Assembly (NCBI GenBank): GCA_039925965.1 | Contig: JBDSXW010000077.1 | Span: 40,675 to 104,674, forward strand | Direction of reading: 5' to 3' | DNA: 64,000 bases | Source of the DNA: JAZKFT01 sp039925965 | Lineage (GTDB): Bacteria > Bacteroidota > Bacteroidia > Chitinophagales > Chitinophagaceae | Shown here: piece by piece, positions 16,054 through 25,800 of the stretch | Numbering within the stretch: position 1 is the first letter of the stretch | How the letters are laid out: each line of letters begins with the position of its first letter | Notes under the pieces: generated by a model | The model's database searches: none | What the model was told of the DNA's origin: nothing | Seen by the model: the letters and a program-made list of their open reading frames with translations, nothing else | Translations under genes and position numbers: made by a program

Positions 16054-17181
16054 ATGAAATATTACCTCATAGCCGGTGAAGCCAGCGGCGATCTCCATGG
16101 CAGCAACCTGATCCGTGAAATAAAATTGCGGGACCCGGAAGCAGAAATCCGATGCTGGGGTGGCGACAAGATGGAAGCGGCCGGCGCCACACTGGTAAAA
16201 AATTATAAAGACCTCGCCTTTATGGGTTTTGCCGAAGTGCTCATGAACCTGCGCACGATACTGGGCAATATGCATTTTTGCAAACACGATATCACTCAAT
16301 ACAAGCCAGATATCATCGTCATGATCGATTTCCCGGGCTTTAATCTACCCATTGCAAAATGGGCCAAGCCATTAGGTTATAAAATCGCATGGTATATCAG
16401 CCCGCAGGTATGGGCCTGGAAAGAAAAACGGGTAAAAGACATAAAGGCTACGGTGGACAAGATGCTCTGCATTCTTCCTTTTGAAAAAGACTGGTTTAAG
16501 AAATTTGACTATGAAGTGGAGTATGTCGGCCACCCTTTGATTGAAGTAATATCTGAGGCAAAACGGAAAAACGCAACAGCCCAATTAAACATAGTACAAG
16601 ACGGTAACGGCAATTTTAAAAAAATTATTGCCCTTCTTCCCGGCAGCAGGAAGCAGGAAATACTAAAGAAGTTACCGGTGATGCTCGAAGTGGCAGCACG
16701 GATGCCCGATTATCATTTTGTGGTGGCCCAGGCGCCGGGTCAGGAAGATGCGTTCTACGAGCCGTTACTTCAACCATACCAAAATGTATCGTCTGTTAAG
16801 AATGCAACCTATGAGCTCCTGGCGCAGTCGACGGCGGCATTGGTTACCAGCGGAACGGCCACACTTGAAACCGCACTTTTTGGTGTGCCTGAAGTTGTGG
16901 TTTACAAAGCCAATGCAATCAGTTACCAAATCGCAAAACGCATTATCAAAATAAAATACATTTCGCTGGTAAACCTGATCATGGATAAACTGGTGGTAAA
17001 AGAACTGATCCAGCACGATATGAAGCCGGATACGGTGTATGAAGAACTTATCAAAATACTCACCAACCAAACAACTATCAAGAACATGAAAAAGGACTAC
17101 GAAGCCCTGTGGAATCTCCTCGCCGCAGGCGGCAATGCCTCGGCCAAAGCCGCAGCGCTCATCGTAGGAATGGCATTTTAG
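16054..17181 (+). CDS. lpxB: Lipid-A-disaccharide synthase
   Basis: A 375-residue GT19 glycosyltransferase that joins UDP-2,3-diacylglucosamine and lipid X to make the lipid A disaccharide. The N-terminal GEASGDLHG (residues 8-16) is the family signature. MIDFPGFN, WYISPQVWAWKEKR and LLPGSRKQEI (donor-site glycine loop) follow, and ALVTSGTATLETALFGVPEVV forms the UDP-binding C-terminal motif. Length is normal. This supports a Gram-negative outer membrane with conventional lipid A. Confidence 0.96.
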   Translation: MKYYLIAGEASGDLHGSNLIREIKLRDPEAEIRCWGGDKMEAAGATLVKNYKDLAFMGFAEVLMNLRTILGNMHFCKHDITQYKPDIIVMIDFPGFNLPIAKWAKPLGYKIAWYISPQVWAWKEKRVKDIKATVDKMLCILPFEKDWFKKFDYEVEYVGHPLIEVISEAKRKNATAQLNIVQDGNGNFKKIIALLPGSRKQEILKKLPVMLEVAARMPDYHFVVAQAPGQEDAFYEPLLQPYQNVSSVKNATYELLAQSTAALVTSGTATLETALFGVPEVVVYKANAISYQIAKRIIKIKYISLVNLIMDKLVVKELIQHDMKPDTVYEELIKILTNQTTIKNMKKDYEALWNLLAAGGNASAKAAALIVGMAF

Positions 17182-17467
17182 TGAACTGGTGGTTCCATTC
17201 AATACAATTCGATTAAGTGAGCCTTTTCGGTTTGAGCGCCCCCGTTCTCTGGAGGGGTGTTTGGGTATGACTCAAATGTCGAAATCAAAAACAAAACACC
17301 AGACTGATTGTTATTGCCGGAAGAGCTAAGATTGGTCAATGCTAGCTGCCGCATTCCGACTATCAGATACCGCGCATTTTCACAGTTCTGCATCTCCTAC
17401 ATTTTCAAATTCGCTTTTGTCCGCTCCCCGACATTCCAACACCCATAAATAGTGCAACTTCACATTG

Positions 17468-17635
17468 TCAATGTCTTTTAATCATTTTAATGATCATGAT
17501 AATGATGGCTATAAGGAACAGAAAGATTGAAAGACGGTTGATCCCGTGCATTTTTCTGAGAAAGTTGCTGTCAGGTGCATTAGGATCTTTTTTGCGCAGG
17601 AAAAGGTATTCGCCAATTTGTCTCCAGACACCCAT
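17468..17635 (-). CDS. 55-residue single-pass membrane protein (DUF6728-like)
   Basis: A short frame starting MGVWRQIGEYLFLRKKDP and ending in a strongly hydrophobic helix (LSIFLFLIAIIIMIIKMI) with a basic tail KRH. From memory this closely resembles the small Bacteroidota family DUF6728 (MG-W-QIGEYLFL...P). It is convergent with lpxB and divergent from msrB (115 bp between starts). It is too short for most automatic callers, but the N-terminal motif and the membrane helix make it credible. The function is unknown. Confidence 0.75.
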   Translation of the reverse strand: MGVWRQIGEYLFLRKKDPNAPDSNFLRKMHGINRLSIFLFLIAIIIMIIKMIKRH

Positions 17636-17749
17636 AATAGTCGATTTTTAATAAGGTGAAGTTAAAAGAAAGTTGAACAATTGTTAAGGGCAAATGTTGC
17701 AAATCCATCATAGAAAACCATTCGTAGGTTTATAAAAATAATTATAGTC

Positions 17750-18223
17750 ATGAAATCATTACTCGTCATTTGTCTCGCATTTTTTGCCGTCGCAAGCATC
17801 GCATGGAAGAAAAAAGAAATGCCTAAGAAATTCCCGGTTACCAAAACCGATGCCGAATGGAAAAAACAATTAACGGCAGACCAATTTGCTGTAGCCCGTA
17901 AAGCAGGCACAGAGCGTCCCTACACCGGCACCTACTGGGATAACCATAAAAAAGGAAATTACTATTGCGTATGCTGCGATCAGTTGCTATTTAACTCGTC
18001 TACCAAATTTGAAAGTGGTACTGGCTGGCCTAGCTTTTACGCCCCTGCAGTGAAAAAAAATGTGGTGGAAAACACAGATAATAGTGGCGGGATGGTTCGT
18101 ACTGAAGTCGTATGCAGCAATTGTGGCGCCCATCTTGGACATGTTTTTGACGACGGACCGAAACCAACAGGCCTACGTTATTGCATGAATTCTGTATCGC
18201 TTACCTTTAAAGAAGAGAAATAA
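17750..18223 (+). CDS. msrB: Exported peptide-methionine (R)-S-oxide reductase
   Basis: A 157-residue MsrB that reduces methionine-R-sulfoxide. The N-terminal hydrophobic segment (residues 3-18) is a signal peptide or anchor, so it acts outside the cytoplasm. Structural zinc cysteines are Cys73/Cys76 and Cys122/Cys125 (CSNCGAHLGHVF). The catalytic Cys145 is in RYCMNS. The FESGTGWPSF motif is intact. A terminator follows, and 80 bp later comes the cytochrome b / molybdopterin oxidoreductase pair, which could also act on oxidised methionine. Confidence 0.94.
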   Translation: MKSLLVICLAFFAVASIAWKKKEMPKKFPVTKTDAEWKKQLTADQFAVARKAGTERPYTGTYWDNHKKGNYYCVCCDQLLFNSSTKFESGTGWPSFYAPAVKKNVVENTDNSGGMVRTEVVCSNCGAHLGHVFDDGPKPTGLRYCMNSVSLTFKEEK

Positions 18224-18257
18224 TTCGGGAATCATCCCGTTGTAATATTAATTAGAG

Positions 18258-18283
18258 ATCCGGCATTGAAAGCCGGATTTTTT
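18258..18283 (+). terminator. Rho-independent terminator after msrB
   Basis: A perfect 7-bp stem ATCCGGC / GCCGGAT with a 7-nt loop is followed by a run of T residues. It separates msrB from the cytochrome b gene, so the two parts probably have separate promoters or allow partial read-through. Confidence 0.9.
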
Positions 18284-18302
18284 GTAAGATCTTACCACCG
18301 CC

Positions 18303-19037
18303 ATGCAAAAAACCATCGTAAAAAAACACCCGCTTGCTATCCGGTGGCTCCACTGGATCAACTTCCCGCTTCTGGCAATTATGATCTGGAGCGGGATGCT
18401 AATTTACTGGGCTAACGATGTGTACAAGATACAGGTGGGCGATAAGGTGATTTATAAGTTCTTCAGTGAGGGCTTCTATAAAAAATTGGATGTGGGGCAC
18501 AGGCTGGCAGAAGGCATGAGCCTTCACTTCTTTTTTATGTGGTTCTTTCTGATTAATGGCCTGGCGTACTTTATCTACTTGATGGTTTCGAAACAATACA
18601 AACTTATTTTCCCCAATAGAAAATCGCTAAAAGAAAGTTTCCTGGTGGTGCTGCACGACCTGCACATTAAGAAAGGCCTGCCACCTCAAAAAAAATACAA
18701 TGCGGCCCAACGCATCGCCTATACCATGGTGATTGTGATGGGCTTGTTCATGATTATGACAGGGCTGGCTATTTATAAGCCGGTTCAGCTACACTGGCTG
18801 ACAGCAATCTGCGGTGGGTACGAATGGGCCAGAGGCGAGCATTTCATAATTACACTGCTGTTTCTCCTATTTTTCGCGGTGCATATCGTGCAGGTGATTA
18901 TCGCTGGCTGGAATAACTTCCAGAGTATGGTCACGGGCTTTGAGGTAAAAAAAATACTACCACCGGCCAATGAGGAAAACGTACACCCCGAGCCACCTGC
19001 AGATTCCATCATTCCAAATATTCCAATAAATGAATAA
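18303..19037 (+). CDS. Di-haem cytochrome b membrane subunit (Ni/Fe-hydrogenase/thiosulfate reductase type)
   Basis: A 244-residue integral membrane protein with about four transmembrane helices. The first helix region (HPLAIRWLHWINFPLLAIM) and the later GHRLAEGMSLHFFFMW, AYTMVIVMG and FAVHIVQVII carry the His residues expected to bind two b-haems. It would take electrons from the quinol pool and pass them to the periplasmic molybdopterin enzyme encoded next, with which it overlaps by 8 bp. The arrangement parallels MsrPQ, but the cytochrome belongs to a different family from MsrQ. Confidence 0.88.
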   Translation: MQKTIVKKHPLAIRWLHWINFPLLAIMIWSGMLIYWANDVYKIQVGDKVIYKFFSEGFYKKLDVGHRLAEGMSLHFFFMWFFLINGLAYFIYLMVSKQYKLIFPNRKSLKESFLVVLHDLHIKKGLPPQKKYNAAQRIAYTMVIVMGLFMIMTGLAIYKPVQLHWLTAICGGYEWARGEHFIITLLFLLFFAVHIVQVIIAGWNNFQSMVTGFEVKKILPPANEENVHPEPPADSIIPNIPINE

Positions 19038-19764
19038 TATCAACACCACTATCAGGAACAAATCTATCGTTTCATTTCTTGTATTTGGGCTTGGGATAAC
19101 AGCTGCCGTGCTGGGGTGGAATTGGTTGCATAACCAGCCAAAGGTGGATGGCGCCTTCGCCCCCTTAAGAAGCGGCCTGGAACTCAATGAAAAAATCTTC
19201 AAACCACTAGTAAGCCAGGGGCATCTGGTGAAGACTTATCCTGTATCGGCAGCTGACAAAAAAGTGCGCTTTAATGGCGCAGATGGCTTAAAATCGCCGC
19301 TGGACAGCAACTGGAAACTCCAGGTAATAAAGGCTCCCGGAGATACCCTTCTTATTACCCTTGATGACATTAAAAAGCTTCCAAAGACCGATATAGTTTT
19401 TGATTTCAAATGCGTGGAAGGCTGGAGCCAGATTACCCACTGGGGCGGTGTAAAAATGAAAGATTTTATGGACCATTATGGCCTTTACGAACAGGGCAAA
19501 ATGAGCTGGGTAGGACTGAATACGCCTGATAAAAAATATTATGTAGGCCTCGACATGCCTAGCGCCGTTCACCCGCAAACCTTGCTTTGCTACGAGATGA
19601 ACGGCCTGCCGCTGCCTCTAAACCAGGGTTATCCTTTACGCCTCATTATACCGGTTAAATACGGTATCAAACACCTGAAACGGATTGGCACTATTTTCTT
19701 CAGTAACCAGCGCCCGCCTGATTTTTGGGCGGAAAAAGGATATGATTATTTTGCGGGTTTGTAA
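19030..19764 (+). CDS. Membrane-anchored molybdopterin oxidoreductase (sulfite oxidase/MsrP-like fold)
   Basis: A 244-residue protein with an N-terminal membrane anchor (about 13-32) and an oxidoreductase molybdopterin-binding domain. Cys128 in FDFKCVEGWS is the predicted molybdenum ligand. WGGVKMKDF and GLPLPLNQGYPLRLIIPVKYG are family motifs, the latter binding the cofactor. No twin-arginine motif is seen, which is unusual for an exported Mo enzyme. It may be Sec-anchored, or use the Arg-Asn-Lys N-terminus in another way. It is coupled to the cytochrome b gene by an 8-bp overlap. The substrate could be methionine sulfoxide or a small S/N-oxide. Confidence 0.86.
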   Translation: MNNINTTIRNKSIVSFLVFGLGITAAVLGWNWLHNQPKVDGAFAPLRSGLELNEKIFKPLVSQGHLVKTYPVSAADKKVRFNGADGLKSPLDSNWKLQVIKAPGDTLLITLDDIKKLPKTDIVFDFKCVEGWSQITHWGGVKMKDFMDHYGLYEQGKMSWVGLNTPDKKYYVGLDMPSAVHPQTLLCYEMNGLPLPLNQGYPLRLIIPVKYGIKHLKRIGTIFFSNQRPPDFWAEKGYDYFAGL

Positions 19765-19896
19765 TCTTAAAAGGTTAGTGGTTCAATACGTCAATGGGTC
19801 ATTTGGATTTCAGGGAGGGCACAATGGCCCAATTGGTAGACTTAACAACCCGATGCCCACTAAATATTGACCAATGGCTTAATTTACTACAGTTAG

Positions 19897-22800
19897 TCAC
19901 CCAATAACCCCGGCAGCCGTTAACCCAATTACCACTTCCACCACATGCTCCATCCTATCATTCACCAGTGTAATACTGTTACCCTTTTGATCGACGCCAC
20001 TTATTGACACTTTTATACCTTCCTGTTGTTTTGATTGGCTAAACCGAATGCTATAGTTCGTCTCTTCAAACCGGTATTTGATACCAAACTCGGTCCATTG
20101 TTCAGGGACACAAGGGTTAAACATCAGCTTAGCTCCTTCTCGTTTCAAGCCCAGAAAAGATTCAATGATCAACTGGTACATCCATCCCGCCGAACCCGTG
20201 TACCAGGTCCATCCACCACGGCCGGTGTGCAGGGGTTGTTTGTAAATATCTGCTGCCATCACATAAGGTTCTACTTTGTATCTGGCAATGCCTTCTTCCG
20301 AATTCCCATGGTTAATGGGGTTGATCATTTTTAATAATTCCCAGGTTCGCTCTTTATTTTGTAACGCCGCGAAAGCCATCACCAGCCAGATAGCTGCATG
20401 GGTATATTGACCGCCATTTTCCCTTACGCCAGGCACATAACCTTTTATATACCCCGGATTCAAGGCAGAGACATCAAAAGGAGGATCAAATAACTGGATG
20501 AGCTTGTTCGGCCGGTCTACCAAATATTGATTGGCAGACTCTATGCCCATAGCCCTGCGCTGGTTTCCGGCTGCGCCCGACAGTACCGACCAGCTTTGTG
20601 CAATGGAATCAATGCGGCACTCATCATTAACAGCCGACCCGAGGGGCGTACCATCATCAAAGTAAGCACGACGATACCATTTACCATCCCATGCATTGGC
20701 TTCTATATTGCTTCTCAATTTTTCAGCTTCCTGTGTGCACTTCGCCATAAAGTTTTCGTCCCCCTTCATATGGGCAATTTGAGCAAAACGTACCAGCACC
20801 TCATACAGGAAAAATGCCAACCATACACTCTCGCCTTTGCCGTGCTCACCTACCTTATCCATCCCATCATTCCAGTCGCCAGAGCCCATCAACGGCAAGC
20901 CATGTACCCCAAACCGCAGCCCATGCAAGATGGATTTAATGCAGTGATTGTACAGGCTGTCGAAATTATTCGAACGTATCGGTAAATCGTAATATGACTC
21001 TTCGCCCACGTTCAGCAGGCGCCCCTCCAGGAATCCAACAGACTCGTCGAGGACCGCAAGATCGCCTGTGTGTTTCACATAACGCGATACAACAAAGGGC
21101 AGCCACAGGTAGTCATCACTACAAGTGGTACGTACACCCCTTCCAGCCGGTGGATGCCACCAGTGCTGCACGTCGCCTTCTTTGAACTGCCTCGAAGCTG
21201 ATAATAAGATTTGCTTTTTTGTAACATCTGCATCCACGAAAAGCAACGACAACACATCCTGCAACTGGTCCCTGAAACCAAAGGCGCCACCCGACTGGTA
21301 GAAGCCACTGCGGCCCCAGATCCTGCAAGCCAGGGCCTGGTAAGTGAGCCAGCCATTAGCCAAAATATTCGTGGCTGCATCGGGTGTGGCAATCTGTAAT
21401 ATGCCTAATTTTTGTTGCCAGTATCTTTTTACTTTATCAAATGCATCCTGCACCGGTACCAGGCCTTTAAAGCGCCGGATAATGCTGACAGCATCATTAT
21501 GATCGCGGCCCGCGCCCAACCTAAAAATTAGTGTATGCTCTTCACCTTCTGCGAGGTCAAACGGTACCTGGATTACCGCACAGGCATCAATGGCAGCTCC
21601 CGATTTTCCGGAAAGCCGCGCTTTGCCCATCGCCTCAGGACTACCCAAGGTTCCATTTCGGCCAATAAACTCGGCCCGGTCGGTGGTAAATGCTTTGATT
21701 GGATCGTCGGCATCAAAAAATGCCACTTTGGTGGCCATCTCCGTGTTATAAGAATTCCGGGCGAGAATGGCACCTGTCTCCGTATCCGATTCGGTAATAA
21801 TATGCATCAGCGATTTCGGACGCAGATCAGCCAGCACCCATTCGACATAACCCGTAGCTGAAAGGCGACGGGGACGCCCTGACTGGTTATGAAATCTGAT
21901 CGTGGTAAACTTTATCGGTGAATCAAGATCCACAAAAACCGTCATCTCCGTATGCACGCCATCTTCAATATGTTCAAAAATACTATAGCCAAATCCGTGG
22001 CGGGTTATATATGGAAGTTTACTGTTCCCAGGCAGGGCAGTTGGCGTCCAGAACTTGCCGCTCTCTTCATCCCGTACATAAAAAGTCTCACCATTCAAAT
22101 CGCCTACCGGATCATCATTCCAGGGTGTAAGCCGGTATTCATGGGCATTTTCAGCCCAGGTGTACGACTGTCCGCTCTCAGAAACAACGGTTCCAAACTC
22201 CGGGTTGGCCAATACATTAACCCAGGGTGCGGGTGTCACTTTGCCAGCGCCACTCATTATCACATACTCTTTTCCATCCTTTGAAAAGCCACCAAAGCCA
22301 TTAAAAAATTGTAAACCCTCCGGCTGTTGCACTGCGGTAGAAAGGCTCATATGAAATTTTACCGGATTGAAATATGGAATAATTCCTTTCACCTTATTCC
22401 GGCGCATCAGTTGTTCTTCCAGGGTTCCCAGGTTGTCCGAAATCACGATCCTGGCCACACTCTGGAACAGTATGCGGTCTTCGTTGGATAATTGGTCGCC
22501 ACTCCGGATAAAAATCCCTCCCGGCTGCTCTTTCACATCCGCACCGATTATGGGCGCAATTAAACCTAATATTTCATTTTGTAAATTCTGGCGATAGCTG
22601 CCATGGTCATCATTCCAGATGACAAGATCTACTACCAGTCCCTTTAGCCGCCAATAAGCATGCGCCTGTATCAGCTGATGGACGAGTTCTATCTTTTCCG
22701 CATTTTCTATTTGCACCAATACGATTGGGAGGTCGCCGGAAATGGAATAGCTCCAGAGGCCCGACTGCCCTCGTTGGTTCATGGCAATGATGCCCGGATC

Positions 22801-25800
22801 GGCCCGGAGCGAAGGATTGGAATAAATGACCGAGCCGGCCAGCCTGGCATACAACTGCGCATCCGTTTCTATAGCATTTATCTGCCGAAGCACCACCTGG
22901 CTATGCGTCCAGGAAAGTTCAAAGGCACGGTCGGTCAGGTGTCTGTCCTGGTATTTTTCCACGAGTCCGTTACAGATCTCCCTGGTTTCAGCAATACCAG
23001 TAACCATGTCGATGGTAGCCGACTCCTGTGCTTCAATTACAATGCGATATTGTATCGCGATAATCGGATCCAGCACAGATCCTTGTGTATCCGACAGCGG
23101 ATCCTGCTTCGTGAATACTACGGGATTATAACTTGTGTTTCCCCTGCCTGTAAAGTTTGACCGGTTGGTTTCGTAGCTAACACCCTCCACTTTCGCATGG
23201 TGCACTTTCATCAGGTGAAACATAGATGGGGTATGTTCATGTTCAGACCGCGGCCTGCGGGTGCAAACAATCGCATTACGATTACCCACTATTTCCGTTT
23301 GGACAAAAAGATTACTGAATGCCGGGTGGGCCGCATCAGCTGCAGCAGGTGCCAGCACTACTTCTGCATAACTTGTTACTTCAATATATCTTTTTTTACG
23401 CGATCGGTTGGCGATTGTTATTCGCCTTAATTCCACATCGTCTTCGGGCGATACGACGATCTCGGTATGGGTCTCGAGCGAATGATCGCGGCGCCGGAAT
23501 TCGGCCCTGCCCTGCGAAAATACGGCTTCATAATTCTCTCCTTCCTGAAGGGTTGGTTGATAGGAAGAAGACCATAAGGCATTACTATCCAGATCACGTA
23601 TATAACAAAATGCACCCCAATTGTCACAGGTGCTGTCTTCGCGCCAGCGGGTAATAGCGATATCCTTCCAACGGCTGTAGCCACCGCCGGAATTAGTGAC
23701 CATTACATGATACCTGCCATTTGACAACAATTGCACCTCCGGTATGGGCGTAGAAGGCGTATGTATTACCCGCATCGGTGTATTGTTATCGTTTACCACA
23801 CTGGTATCTGCCACATGCACACTTGGCGAATAGAAGGTAGACACCCTCGGAATTCGCTCCTGTAGCAACAAGAGGGTGGCCTGGAACTGTACTTCTGTTT
23901 CGAACCTTTTCTGCATCGGCTGATCCAGCAACACGTAGGCAAGAGACAGAAAACTCATGCCCTGGTGGTGTACCATAAATGAACGGATGATTTCGTGATG
24001 CTGGCCCCGGGGCAGTCTGGCCGTTGTGTAATCCACCGCTTCATAAAAACCATAACTGGTATCTTCAAATCCTTCAGCCGCCATTTTTTCCAGGTTGGCA
24101 CAGGCTGCTTCAGGCAATACCATCAAAGCCATAATCGTAGAATAGGGCGATATGACGAGGTCCTCACCCAGCCCACGTTTAAAGCCAAGTCCGGGCACGC
24201 CAAATGCACGATACTGGTAGTTCAGGTTGGCATCCACCATATTATAGCCACTTTCCGAAATGCCCCATGGTACACTGCGCTTCCTGCCATAGTCAATTTG
24301 TTTTTCCACAATCGCCGTATGCGTTTGATGCAGCAGGGTGTTTGGATAAGAAGGCATTACCAGCATCGGCATCAGGTATTCAAACATTGACCCACTCCAG
24401 GAAAGCAGTATAGGTGTGGTGCCAGTATTTGTAAGCTGGCGGCCGAGTGCAAACCAGCTTTCCTGTGGCAGCTTACCCTGGGCGATGCCCACATAGGTAC
24501 TAAGCCGCGATTCCGAAGCCAGGAGGTCATAATAACTCAAATCACGCCTGTTTTCCTGCACATTGTACCCGATGGAAAGCAGGTTTTGAGTACGGTCAAA
24601 AAGAAAATCGTAATCAATGTTAGAGAGCTGCGTGCATTTGAGAACCAGGCTTTCCAGCAATAGTAAACGCTCTTTAGCCCTCCGGCCGGATTCTGCCACC
24701 CGGCTGCCGAAATTTTCCAGCCAGGTATTTTCTTCGATACTATTTTCAGCGGCCGGGTAGCTTTTTAACTCAGGCAGCAAAAAGGCCTCGATCCTGGCAA
24801 GCGATTGCAGGGTCGGAATTGCAGAAACGATCGCAAGCAGGTTCCCGAACTTAGTGGGTGCTCCTTGTACCTGAAGCCAGGGAGCAAGCGAAACCAGGTC
24901 GCTACAGCTATCTTTTATCTGCATGCCAATTTTAGTTGCCCACAAGGCTGTGTCTTGCTGGCTGCTGTTGCACAATGACAGGATATGGTCGTGGTAAAAG
25001 ACATCAGTGGTATCCATTGCCTTTTTTGCCTCCTGCAAAGTCTGCACGGGCGTAACACTGATGGATCTCAAATGATCGAGGAATAAGATTACAGGTTGCT
25101 GCTGATCCTTCACGGTTTCCAGTAGCAAGCCGGCCGCATCCAACAACCCATCGAATACTTTATTGGTAAAGACCAGTTGGCTGCCCAAATTACTCAGGCC
25201 CTGTTTCAGCGTAATGAGGTGACCAGCGAGATTACCGCTATCTACTGATGACACATATCTTGGACTGAGTGGAAGCATGGTTTCGGTGTCATACCAATTG
25301 TATAGATGCCCATGGAATTTTTCCAAAGAGAGCATCGTATTCAATGTATTTGCCGTCCGTTCAATGAGCTTCCCCGCACTGATATAACCAAAATCCCACC
25401 CGCCCAGAGACGCCAATAATGAGAGACCGATATTGGTAGGCGATGTGCGGTGGGCGATCTTCGGCGAGGGATATAATTGATAGTTATCGGGGGGCAACCA
25501 GTTATCTGCCTCCGTAACGAAATCTTCAAAGAAAGCCCATATTTTACGAGCCAGTTGCTGCAGGTACACACGGTTATCAGTGGACAACTGTATCCCCTGT
25601 TTTGTAGATGGGCGACTGATATACCAGGCAACAGCGGGTGCAAGCAACCATAAGACTAACACTGGCCCTGCAACTAATAATACGTCCGGTAAATACCATA
25701 CAAAATAGGCAAACAGGCCAGCGGAAAACAGGGCTGTGAACCACATGGCCGCAAAAAAACCGGGAAGTGTTTTTGGCGCCGTATTGATCGCATTATTGGA

